A DNA stretch of 64,000 bases from the NCBI RefSeq assembly GCF_000797495.1, contig NZ_JTGN01000008.1, forward strand, positions 124,001-188,000, given 5' to 3'. Shown in pieces: positions 27,647-35,536 of the stretch (position 1 is its first letter; every line of letters begins with the position of its first letter). The notes beneath the pieces are model-generated. The model ran no database searches. It saw nothing but the letters and a program-made list of their open reading frames with translations, and had not been told where the DNA came from. The DNA comes from Robinsoniella peoriensis (GTDB lineage: Bacteria; Bacillota; Clostridia; Lachnospirales; Lachnospiraceae). The position numbers and the translations under genes were made by a program.

Positions 27647-28855
27647 ATGCCAAAATTAAGCGACCGCGTAGGTACATTTACAGACTCTGTAATACGCAGA
27701 ATGACAAGAATCAGTGATGAATATGATGCGATTAACCTTTCACAGGGATTTCCGGATTTTGATCCGCCAAAGGAAATCACCGATGCCCTGGCAAAAGCTG
27801 CAAAAGAAGGACCTCATCAGTACTCGATTACCTTTGGTGCTGAAAATTTCAGAGAAGCGCTTGCCAGAAAACACGGAAAGGGAATTGGAAGAACCATTAA
27901 TCCGGAAACGGAAATCGTCGTAACCTGCGGAGGCACCGAAGCCATGATGGCAGCCATGATGACCGTCTGTAATCCGGGAGATAAGGTAGTTGTATTCTCA
28001 CCGTTTTATGAAAATTACGGTGCAGATGCCATTTTGTCTGGAGCAGAGCCAAGCTATGTACCGCTGGTTCCGCCGGAATTTAATTTTGATGAAAAGGTTT
28101 TGGAAGATGCATTTAAGCAGAACGTAAAAGCAATTATCGTGTGTAATCCCTCAAATCCATGCGGAAAGGTATTTACCAGGGAAGAGCTTCTGACCATTGG
28201 AAGGCTTGCCGAGAAATACGACGCATTTATCATCACTGATGAAGTGTATGAACATATTATTTATAAGCCTTATGTGCATGTACCAATGGCGGGGCTTCCG
28301 GGAATGTATGAAAGAACCATTACCTGCAGTTCCCTGTCCAAGACGTATTCCATTACCGGATGGAGACTGGGATATCTGATCGGACCGGAAGAGGTAATTG
28401 AAAATGCAAAAAAAGTGCATGATTTCCTTACGGTAGGAGCGGCATCCCCATTACAGGAAGCAGCAACGGCAGGGCTGAATTTCGGTTCGGATTATTATGA
28501 AAATATGCAGCAGATGTATACGGAAAAAAGGGAGTATTTCTTAAAAGGACTGGATGATATCGGAATTGCCCACACTGTACCCCAGGGATCTTACTTTGTG
28601 CTGGTAGATATATCCAGGTATCTGGAGAATGAGATGTTTGCAGGATATTCGGATATGGAGTTCTGTGAATGGATGATTAAAAATATTGGAGTTGCAGCAG
28701 TTCCCGGCTCCAGCTTTTTCAAAGAAAACGTAAATCATTTGATTCGGCTGCATTTTGCAAGGGAAAAATCAACCCTAGAAGAAGCACTGCGCAGACTGAA
28801 GAAAATGGAACAGCTTTTAACAGATAAAAATGACGGTAAAACAGTGGATTTATAG
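27647..28855 (+). CDS. PLP-dependent class I/II aminotransferase
   Basis: 402 residues of the aspartate-aminotransferase fold type I. It contains NPSNPCGKVF, the DEVYEHIIY block and the PLP lysine K232 in SLSKTYSITGWRLGY. A C-terminal arginine in LIRLHFARE binds the substrate carboxylate. The exact amino acid is not set by the sequence; aspartate, aromatic or kynurenine-type subgroups are possible. The start at 27647 is chosen for AAAGGAG 8 bases upstream. The likely MerR-controlled promoter 80 bases upstream makes it the first gene of a unit that continues with the dehydrogenase and the YjiH-type protein. Confidence 0.92.
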   Translation: MPKLSDRVGTFTDSVIRRMTRISDEYDAINLSQGFPDFDPPKEITDALAKAAKEGPHQYSITFGAENFREALARKHGKGIGRTINPETEIVVTCGGTEAMMAAMMTVCNPGDKVVVFSPFYENYGADAILSGAEPSYVPLVPPEFNFDEKVLEDAFKQNVKAIIVCNPSNPCGKVFTREELLTIGRLAEKYDAFIITDEVYEHIIYKPYVHVPMAGLPGMYERTITCSSLSKTYSITGWRLGYLIGPEEVIENAKKVHDFLTVGAASPLQEAATAGLNFGSDYYENMQQMYTEKREYFLKGLDDIGIAHTVPQGSYFVLVDISRYLENEMFAGYSDMEFCEWMIKNIGVAAVPGSSFFKENVNHLIRLHFAREKSTLEEALRRLKKMEQLLTDKNDGKTVDL

Positions 28856-28905
28856 AAAACATGGAACTTACATCTAATTGCATATAAAGTTCAGGAGAAA
28901 ATAAA

Positions 28906-29994
28906 ATGTCAGAATATACGGTTTCATTTACAAATTATACAATTGGTGCAGATGCATATCAGTCTTTTGGAACAGTCTGCGTAAAACTTGGCAAACGTTT
29001 TGTATTAATCGGAGGAGAGACAGCTTTACGCAAGGGAAGAGAAAAGCTGTCAGCATCCATAGAGGAGTCAGAACTTCGGATGGTGGAGTGTATCGCCTCC
29101 GGAAAAGACTGTACATATAGCAGGATACATGAGCTGGCAGGACAGATTAAAAAACTGGGAGCAGACTTTATCGCAGGCATGGGAGGCGGTAAGGCGCTGG
29201 ATACGGCAAAAGGTGTTGCCTGTGACCTGCAGATTCCGGTAGTGACACTGCCCACGATAGCAGCTACCTGTGCGGCTTCCACAGCTTTATCCGTAGTTTA
29301 CCGTGAGGACGGATCTTTTGAGAGTTTTTATTATTTTGAAAAACCGGCGGTACATACATTTATCGATACAAAGATTATTGCAGAAGCGCCCGATTGCTAT
29401 CTGAGAGCTGGAATGGGAGACACCATTGCCAAACACTTTGAATGTCATCTTTCTGCAAGAGGAGACGAACTGGATCACAGTTCCGCAATGGGAAGAGAAA
29501 TCAGCAATCTATGTTATGAACCGGTATTAAAATATGGGCACCAGGCATTAGAGGACTGCAGGAAGCATCAGGTTACCTATTCTTTAACGCAGGTTATCCT
29601 GGCAAACGTGATAAGTACGGGAATGGTATCTCTTCTGGTTCACGATGATTATAATGGAGCAATTGCCCATTCCGTTTTCTATGGACTGGCAATCCTGCCA
29701 GGATTCGAGGAGCAGAATCTTCATGGAGATGTGGTTGCTTATGGTGTTCTGGTTCAGTTAGCAGTGGATGGACAGATAGAAGAGATGGAACGCCTGTATT
29801 GCTTTCTGAAGGAACTTTCCATGCCGGTAAAACTGGAAGATATGGGAATAAAAAACGACCGTGGGGGAATGGCTGAAGTTTTAAAGGAAATTGTACAGGG
29901 ACCGGATCTTAAGCATATGCCTTATCACGTGTCAGAAGATATGATATTTGAGGGAATGCAGCAAGTAGAGAAATTGAGTATAGAAAATATGTGA
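28906..29994 (+). CDS. Iron-containing alcohol/glycerol dehydrogenase family protein
   Basis: 362 residues of the group III metal-dependent dehydrogenases. The NAD-binding loop is GGGK (93-96), the TLPTIAATCAAS block follows it, and the metal ligands are likely D172, H255 and H273. It resembles glycerol dehydrogenase-like proteins rather than butanol dehydrogenases; the substrate is not determinable here. It follows the aminotransferase by 50 bases with its own AGGAG site. A keto acid or aldehyde from the aminotransferase could be its substrate (inference). Confidence 0.92.
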   Translation: MSEYTVSFTNYTIGADAYQSFGTVCVKLGKRFVLIGGETALRKGREKLSASIEESELRMVECIASGKDCTYSRIHELAGQIKKLGADFIAGMGGGKALDTAKGVACDLQIPVVTLPTIAATCAASTALSVVYREDGSFESFYYFEKPAVHTFIDTKIIAEAPDCYLRAGMGDTIAKHFECHLSARGDELDHSSAMGREISNLCYEPVLKYGHQALEDCRKHQVTYSLTQVILANVISTGMVSLLVHDDYNGAIAHSVFYGLAILPGFEEQNLHGDVVAYGVLVQLAVDGQIEEMERLYCFLKELSMPVKLEDMGIKNDRGGMAEVLKEIVQGPDLKHMPYHVSEDMIFEGMQQVEKLSIENM

Positions 29995-30013
29995 AAGCCT
30001 ATGGTATGCATAT

Positions 30014-30060
30014 TAGAGCGTGCTTGAAAATTCTGATAAAAGTAATTTTGAAATACGCTA
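30014..30060. repeat. Family-1 repeat, miniature derivative
   Basis: TAGAGCGTGCTTGAAAATT and its imperfect inverse AATTTTGAAATACGCTA are separated by only a few bases: the two ends of the repeat with the whole middle lost. It lies between the dehydrogenase and the YjiH-type gene, just before its ribosome site. Confidence 0.75.
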
Positions 30061-30079
30061 TAGGAGGAAAGAAAAATTA

Positions 30080-31426
30080 ATGAACACATCAGATGTAAAT
30101 GTAAAAAATATAATAAAATTTGTCCTGTTCTCTGTTTTTGGCATTGGAATGTTTTTGATTCCCATACCAAAGGATAATTCCTTTACTACAGGAATTTCTG
30201 AACTGCAAAGTGCTGTTAAATCCTGGATGTCAGCGATTCTTCCATATTTTGTATTGATCCTGATGCTGGTAACAACAATTGTATCTGCAGTTGACTTTAT
30301 CTGGAAACCAAAGTGGATCAGGGATCATAAGGCATTAACAAGAATATTTAAGGTGACGCCATTTTATCTCATAACAAAAATTTTAAGTCTGGTTATTACG
30401 GCTATGGTTATATTCAAGGTGGGGCCGGAGTTAATTATTTCTGCGGATACCGGGGCAAATATGGTGAGTCTGGCGGGTTCCCTCGTATGCATTGTACTGG
30501 CATTTAGTTTTATTATGCCTTTTCTGACCGATTGCGGAATTATGGAATTTTTGGGAGTCATAGCAAAACCAGTGGTAAGGCCGCTATTTCGTGTTCCGGG
30601 AAGAGCATCTGTGGATTTAATTGCATCCTGGTTCGGGGCATCTAATGCTGCTGTAATTCTAACCCGTGAGCAGTACAACGGAGGATATTATACCGGAAGG
30701 GAAGCGTCTGTCATCATGACAAATTTCTCCCTTGTTTCCGTTCCGTTCTGTCTGTTAGTTGCAGAGACCCTGGAGATCACCCAGGTATTTCCAAGCTTTT
30801 ACTTTGTAATCTGTATTGTAGGAATCTTCCTGGCTTTCGTACTCACAAGAATTCGTCCGCTTTCAAAAATACCGGATGAGTATAATCCGAAGACCGGAAA
30901 ACGCATTCAGGAAGAAGTACCATCACACATTTCCACCCTGGGCTGGGCAATGGAACAGAGCTGCAAACGTGCCGGAGAATTTGGTGTACATACGGTAATA
31001 AGCTCTGGGATGAAAGTGCTGACCGGAATGTTTTTTGACCTGATCCCAATTGTAATAACCTGGGGAACGGTCAGCCTCATATTGGTAGAATATACACCAA
31101 TTTTTCAATGGATCTCTTATCCAATGGGGTGGTACCTGCAGTTACTGGGTGTGGAACATGCATTCCAGGCAGCACCGGCAACCCTGGTCGGGTTTGTAGA
31201 CATGTTTATCCCGGCATTGTTAATCAGTTCCATCACCTCTGTGAAAACAAAATTTATCATCGGGGTACTGTCTCTTGTCCAGATTATATACCTTACGGAA
31301 GTAGGGGCGGTAATTATTAAAAGTAAGGTTCCTATGGGATTAAAAGAGTTGATTATTATCTTTTTGGAAAGAACAATTATAAGTTTGCCGATTATTGTTT
31401 TACTGGCTAATATATTGATTAAATAA
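30080..31426 (+). CDS. YjiH-family (nucleoside-recognition GATE domain) membrane protein
   Basis: 448 residues with about ten membrane helices. The blocks MPFLTDCGIMEFLG and IASWFGASNAAVILTREQYNGGYYTGREASVI place it in the YjiH family with a GATE/nucleoside-recognition fold. The transport substrate is unknown; the neighbours suggest an amino-acid-derived compound. The start at 30080 fits AGGAGG at 30062-30067, with a longish gap. A strong terminator follows. It is the last gene of the MerR-adjacent unit. Confidence 0.9.
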   Translation: MNTSDVNVKNIIKFVLFSVFGIGMFLIPIPKDNSFTTGISELQSAVKSWMSAILPYFVLILMLVTTIVSAVDFIWKPKWIRDHKALTRIFKVTPFYLITKILSLVITAMVIFKVGPELIISADTGANMVSLAGSLVCIVLAFSFIMPFLTDCGIMEFLGVIAKPVVRPLFRVPGRASVDLIASWFGASNAAVILTREQYNGGYYTGREASVIMTNFSLVSVPFCLLVAETLEITQVFPSFYFVICIVGIFLAFVLTRIRPLSKIPDEYNPKTGKRIQEEVPSHISTLGWAMEQSCKRAGEFGVHTVISSGMKVLTGMFFDLIPIVITWGTVSLILVEYTPIFQWISYPMGWYLQLLGVEHAFQAAPATLVGFVDMFIPALLISSITSVKTKFIIGVLSLVQIIYLTEVGAVIIKSKVPMGLKELIIIFLERTIISLPIIVLLANILIK

Positions 31427-31443
31427 ATACTATGTATAATGAA

Positions 31444-31485
31444 GCGGGGCACGTTTACTTTTTCAGTAATCGTGCCCCGTTTTTA
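31444..31485 (+). terminator. Intrinsic terminator after the YjiH-type gene
   Basis: CGGGGCACG at 31445-31453 pairs with CGTGCCCCG at 31471-31479, followed by TTTTTAT. Confidence 0.95.
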
Positions 31486-31628
31486 TAGGTTTTATTATGT
31501 CTATCTTGAAGATTATATTTATAATTAAAAATATTCTGTAATATGCTTAATTATTTGAAGTATAGCCGATTATGTAGAATTAGTACCTCAGCAAACGATT
31601 TATCAACAGCTCACAATAGGAAATAAAT

Positions 31629-31682
31629 TTGGGGCAAATATGACGTAAAGTGGGGCGTGCAGATAGTTTTAAATACGATCTT
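31629..31682. repeat. Family-1 repeat, right half only
   Basis: The text TTGGGGCAAATATGACGTAA and following GTGGGGCGTGCAGAT matches the right half of the full-length repeats, then decays. It lies at the left boundary of the AT-rich island, in the same orientation as the copy at the right boundary (36664-36819). Confidence 0.75.
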
Positions 31683-31692
31683 GCTTACACTT

Positions 31693-32343
31693 CTAAGAAT
31701 TTGCTTTAATTTCTATACTGAAGTAATCTTTCTCCTGAGCGCAATATATTATTAACTGATCAGAGTATTCTAAGTTTGGAGTGACAGTTCCAATTTTAGC
31801 ACTATTTATATAATCTATTAAGACTTGTTCTTTATAATCTTCTTTTAGGCTCTCTAATATAGTTTTCAGCGTTTCCAAGATTTCTTTTCTTAATTTTATA
31901 TTATCTAAAGGAGTATTATTCTTAATTGTGTAAGAAACAGAATAGACTTTTTCGTCAGCATCGCTACCCAAATAGATGTCAATAGTGTCAGCCTCATTTT
32001 TTAAGTGTATGTATGATTCACCATTAACACCGTCTGATTTGTCACTTAAAAAATTATTATTTTCCAATAATGATTTTCTTAATATAATGGGTGAAATGGA
32101 GAGGAAAGTATTATTATTCATTGCCTCATTTTCTTCCGCAATTGCTTTTCTTTCTATATCATTTTCACTCTCTTGATTTATAGAATTACTCTCAGTAGTC
32201 ACAAGATTATTTTCTGTTAAGAATTTTTTGTTTGTAGAATATTCTGTATTTTCAGCCTCTTCCAAAGAAAAATTTGTTGAACAGCCGCATATAAAAAGAA
32301 AACAAAAACATAATACTAGTATTTGTGATATTTTTTTTATCAT
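31693..32343 (-). CDS. Lipoprotein of the ABC island, function unknown
   Basis: 216 residues with a lipoprotein signal peptide (lipobox ICGC, Cys at about 21), an acidic Asn/Glu/Ser-rich linker to about residue 75 and a mixed alpha/beta domain of about 140 residues. No family is recognised. It starts 3 bases after the ATPase stop and is the last gene of a four- or five-gene operon. A surface lipoprotein in an ABC-2 operon is often an immunity or ligand-capturing protein (inference). Base composition is clearly more AT-rich than the flanks. Confidence 0.8.
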   Translation of the reverse strand: MIKKISQILVLCFCFLFICGCSTNFSLEEAENTEYSTNKKFLTENNLVTTESNSINQESENDIERKAIAEENEAMNNNTFLSISPIILRKSLLENNNFLSDKSDGVNGESYIHLKNEADTIDIYLGSDADEKVYSVSYTIKNNTPLDNIKLRKEILETLKTILESLKEDYKEQVLIDYINSAKIGTVTPNLEYSDQLIIYCAQEKDYFSIEIKANS

Positions 32344-32346
32344 TAA

Positions 32347-32982
32347 TTAGTCCCTTTCTTTTATAATGGCACCATGATCAAGCTCATATACTTTATCGCA
32401 AAGTAATTCAATATTTCTTTCATCATGACTTGTAAGTAGGATAGTTTTACCACTTTTTTTAGCATGTATAATCACCTTATGTATAGCATCTACCCCTTCC
32501 TTATCCAAAGCATTAAATGGTTCGTCTAGTATCAATATGGATGGGTTTTCCATAATTGCTTGGGCTATACGTAGGCGCTGCTTCATCCCTAGTGAATATT
32601 TTTTCACTTTTTTTTCTTTTTCAACCAATAAACCAACCGCTGATAGTGTATTTAAAATCTCATTATCATCTATTTCTTTTCTAATTTCAGCTAATACTTT
32701 GAGATTATCATAACCACTTAAGCTTTCTATAAAAATGGTTTCACCAATCACAACTCCTGCATCTTGAATAAATGCAATATCTTTACCAATAATTTTGTCA
32801 TTTATACATATTTCTCCAGTATCTATATTCATAAAACCACAGATAGCGCGTAGTAGCATTGTTTTTCCAGAGCCGTTATAACCTATAAATCCATAACACT
32901 TTCCATCCATTAACTCAAGATTAATGTCAGATAAAATTTTTTGATTTTTTAATGTTTTAGTTACATTATTTAATTTTATCAT
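32347..32982 (-). CDS. ABC transporter ATP-binding protein, short
   Basis: 211 residues with Walker A GYNGSGKT, signature YSLGMKQRLRIAQAI, Walker B ILILDEPFNALD and H-loop TSHD. It is a minimal ATPase of the CcmA-like ABC-2 type, lacking the C-terminal extension of the BcrA type. It would drive the two membrane proteins encoded just upstream on the same strand. AAGGAG lies 7 bases before the ATG. Confidence 0.92.
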   Translation of the reverse strand: MIKLNNVTKTLKNQKILSDINLELMDGKCYGFIGYNGSGKTMLLRAICGFMNIDTGEICINDKIIGKDIAFIQDAGVVIGETIFIESLSGYDNLKVLAEIRKEIDDNEILNTLSAVGLLVEKEKKVKKYSLGMKQRLRIAQAIMENPSILILDEPFNALDKEGVDAIHKVIIHAKKSGKTILLTSHDERNIELLCDKVYELDHGAIIKERD

Positions 32983-32991
32983 TTTGTCTCC

Positions 32992-33735
32992 TTAATAAGG
33001 TAATTGTATTGATCGAACTGGTTTTCTATATTTTACAAGTAAAAAGAATACTATGTTTAGGATGATTCCATCTATAAAATAATTTTGGTTGTTGAAAAGT
33101 AGTATATTTATATTTGCTATTGTCATATCGGCAATAGTTATTATAATCAGTGCTATTGTTCCTGTAAAAAATGCCTCAGCTACCCCTTTATTACAATAGA
33201 CTTGAAATATAACTTCTTGTAAAAAATTAATGAGTAAAATGCTGTTAATACTATGTAAAATTAAGAGACTTATCAGTTGATTTTCTGAAATTAATAGTCC
33301 GGATAAATAGCATTTATGTGAAATTATATATAACATACAGTTAAATACAAATATAAAACACATGGACATTTTCATACATGGACACTTCATTATTTTGATG
33401 GACTTTGATTTGCTGCCTGCTCTTGTGTATATAAAATTGAAATAGCTTCTATCTTTTAATAAGAATGAACTACACCCAATCATCAAACTAATAAAATAAT
33501 ATGATATGGGTAGAAAAAGTATGGTTACGTCGTTTTTACTTAAATAAGGATAAATACTATAATTATCAGAAACAAAAATTATTTGAAAAAGATCTATTCT
33601 TGTTAATTCATAATCGTTATTGTTTATATATATGCTCAATTTATCAAGACCCATAATTGCTGAAAGAAGAGCAGTGCATACACCCCAAATTATAATTATT
33701 GTATAGGTTAAGTATTTTCTTTTTTTAGGATACAA
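32992..33735 (-). CDS. Membrane protein, ABC-2-like transporter subunit
   Basis: 247 residues with about six hydrophobic segments and no family I can name. The TTG at 33735 seems to be the start, 10 bases after AGGAG, and overlaps the end of the upstream membrane gene by 11 bases, so the two are translationally coupled. With its partner and the ATPase it should form a heteromeric ABC-2 transporter. Confidence 0.8.
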   Translation of the reverse strand: MYPKKRKYLTYTIIIIWGVCTALLSAIMGLDKLSIYINNNDYELTRIDLFQIIFVSDNYSIYPYLSKNDVTILFLPISYYFISLMIGCSSFLLKDRSYFNFIYTRAGSKSKSIKIMKCPCMKMSMCFIFVFNCMLYIISHKCYLSGLLISENQLISLLILHSINSILLINFLQEVIFQVYCNKGVAEAFFTGTIALIIITIADMTIANINILLFNNQNYFIDGIILNIVFFLLVKYRKPVRSIQLPY

Positions 33736-34549
33736 TCTCTCTTCTTCTCCTTTTTAAAAATATCCATACCAATAAAAAGTCTAGAGCTGCCAACGGTATC
33801 AATGGGATAACCGTTTCTAGAGTAGAATAGGAACTATTATAAGCAATTACAGAGGATGGAATATGAAATAAATGTAATCTAAATAATGAGTATGTATAAT
33901 ATTCGAGCATATAAATTAAAATGGGAATAAACAATACATAAAACTCTTTCCTTGTATAAAGAGCAATGGCACATGAAAGTCCGGCAAATACACATCCGAT
34001 TAAGAAATATATCGTCATTGACATAAAAATAAAAAAAATATAAGGAAATTTAGAGTAAAATCCTTCAGGAAATATTGATGCAAAGTCACTTATATTATCA
34101 AGAGCAGGAGTCATAAAAAAGCTGCCAATAGTAAAATATATTATAAACGCTAAACAAATACAAAGACCGCCTTCTAATGTATAAACTAAAATAGCCTGAA
34201 TTAAAGTTTTGTTATAACTTTTAAATCTACCTGCACCAAAAACAAAATAACTTTTACGCTCACGTAAAAAAGGAATTGTAGGTACTACTGCAAAGAGCGG
34301 AAAAATATATACAATATAACGAAATGCTGAGTCAATATATATCTCCCAATGCATAATACTATCAAGAAAAATCTTTTGATACTCACTTTTGGTAAGTTCA
34401 GTTAGGTCAGGAGCATTATAATCCATAAAAAACATAATCTCTGCAAAAGTACTCTCAAAAAACCAAGAAATACCCAAGCAGAGAAGCAATGCAAAAAAAC
34501 TAATAAAAAAATACGGATTACATATTCTATATATATTGATTTTTTTCAT
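33725..34549 (-). CDS. Membrane protein, ABC-2-like transporter subunit
   Basis: 274 residues with six or so membrane helices and one long loop after the first helix (about 35-75), which is probably extracytoplasmic. RERKSYFVFGAGR resembles the coupling segment of ABC-2 permeases. ATGGAG precedes the start. It is the first long gene of the minus-strand operon and is preceded by a 45-codon ORF and a GC-rich palindrome. Confidence 0.82.
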   Translation of the reverse strand: MKKINIYRICNPYFFISFFALLLCLGISWFFESTFAEIMFFMDYNAPDLTELTKSEYQKIFLDSIMHWEIYIDSAFRYIVYIFPLFAVVPTIPFLRERKSYFVFGAGRFKSYNKTLIQAILVYTLEGGLCICLAFIIYFTIGSFFMTPALDNISDFASIFPEGFYSKFPYIFFIFMSMTIYFLIGCVFAGLSCAIALYTRKEFYVLFIPILIYMLEYYTYSLFRLHLFHIPSSVIAYNSSYSTLETVIPLIPLAALDFLLVWIFLKRRRREIVS

Positions 34550-34574
34550 TTTATTTTCTCCATACTTATTTTGT

Positions 34575-34587
34575 GGGGGCGCCCCCC
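34575..34587. other. GC-only palindrome in an AT-rich leader
   Basis: GGGGGCGCCCCC stands in the untranslated space between the tiny peptide gene and the transporter operon. It would form a very stable small stem in the transcript. There is no T-run after it on the minus strand, so it is not a standard terminator; a processing or attenuating element is possible. Confidence 0.45.
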
Positions 34588-34593
34588 GCTATT

Positions 34594-34731
34594 TCATATA
34601 GTACCTATATACCATTGTCTATTATTATTATCCGTTAAATTTACAACTGCATTTAAATTTGTTGTAGCCATAGTTGCATATGCTGTATATGCTTCTGAAG
34701 TTTTAAATTGTATGTAAAAGTTTATCTTCAT
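34594..34731 (-). CDS. Putative 45-residue peptide upstream of the ABC operon
   Basis: ATG at 34731 with AAGGG six bases upstream, 45 codons and a TGA stop. The peptide begins MKINFYIQFKTSEAY and ends DNNNRQWYIGTI. It is not a membrane segment or a signal peptide, and it contains many Thr, Asn and Ala. It points the same way as the ABC operon and lies 44 bases before it, separated by a GC-rich palindrome. A short gene before an ABC-2 exporter could be a peptide precursor or a leader peptide. It could also be a remnant of a longer protein. No homology is recognised; coding is unproven. Confidence 0.4.
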   Translation of the reverse strand: MKINFYIQFKTSEAYTAYATMATTNLNAVVNLTDNNNRQWYIGTI

Positions 34732-34953
34732 TGAATTCCCTTATGCTAAACAGTTATTTCAAGCGGAGACCTGCTCCAGTTTCCCTTCCCATATGCTTTG
34801 TTCTGATCTTTATCAAGTTTCAGATAACTAACATTAAACGCAGTGTTTATTTTTTCAATCTGCCAATATAATTTTTAATAGAAAGTTCAAATATTATTTT
34901 CAAGAACTTATATAATATTGTAATTTACCTTTTATATATTGTCAATATATTTC

Positions 34954-34985
34954 TATATACAATATATAAAAATGTATTGTATATA
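34954..34985. promoter_or_regulatory. Long inverted repeat in the divergent region
   Basis: TATATACAATA and TATTGTATATA are perfect inverted arms around 10 bases. The ACAAT/ATTGT half-sites are also present in the palindrome at 35008-35021. It lies between the ABC operon and the BlaI-type gene, where a repressor controlling both directions would bind. Confidence 0.5.
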
Positions 34986-35007
34986 TTTTTAACGTTTCAA
35001 TACTATT

Positions 35008-35041
35008 AATTGTTGACAATTACATTTTACTATGGTATTTT
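35008..35041 (+). promoter_or_regulatory. Promoter with overlapping palindromic operator, upstream of the BlaI-type gene
   Basis: AATTGT-TG-ACAATT (35008-35021) is a perfect palindrome that includes the -35 hexamer TTGACA (35013-35018). A weak -10 TATTTT lies 17 bases on. This is the expected place for autorepression by the BlaI-type protein. The rest of the 34732-35145 gap is AT-rich and holds nothing else that I recognise. Confidence 0.5.
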
Positions 35042-35145
35042 TGAAGTATTATTGTAATTTAGATCGTTGATATTATTAAAGAAATATTGAAAGCAAAAAT
35101 GTGGGAATCTATTGGAACGGAAAGTATTTATAGATCCAGGAGGTG

Positions 35146-35532
35146 ATGATCATTAAAATTAAATTAACAAAAAAAGAATTAGAGATAATGAAGATATTAT
35201 GGGCATCTAAAACAGCATTGTCTGTAACTGATTTTATTGAACGAAAACCAACTTTAGTAACCAGCACTATACAGGCGGCTCTTCGTTCTTTGTTAAAAAA
35301 ATCCTATATAGAAGTAGAGAGTATTGTTCAGCATAATAAAGTATATGCCAGAACATATATACCAGTACTATCAGAAAATGAATATATGATGGAAAGCTTT
35401 AACACATCTTCTCTTGAAACCAAAATATTTTTGGCGGCATTGATTGATAAGGAGAATAACTTAGATACACTTGAACAATTAGAAAAGTTAATTCAGAAGC
35501 AAAAAGTAAAGATAAATCCAAAGGAGGACTAG
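35146..35532 (+). CDS. BlaI/MecI-family transcriptional repressor
   Basis: About 128 residues. It has the winged helix of the penicillinase-repressor family: LTKKELEIMKILW, a recognition helix around TSTIQAALRSLLKK, and a C-terminal dimerisation part. Relatives bind TACA/TGTA-type dyads and are released when a partner M56 protease is activated; that partner is encoded 4 bases downstream. The start is odd. A full AGGAGGTGAT stands at 35138-35147, so ATG 35146 lies almost inside it; an ATT at 35152 would have ideal spacing. The protein body is the same either way. Confidence 0.9.
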   Translation: MIIKIKLTKKELEIMKILWASKTALSVTDFIERKPTLVTSTIQAALRSLLKKSYIEVESIVQHNKVYARTYIPVLSENEYMMESFNTSSLETKIFLAALIDKENNLDTLEQLEKLIQKQKVKINPKED

Positions 35533-35536
35533 GTAA

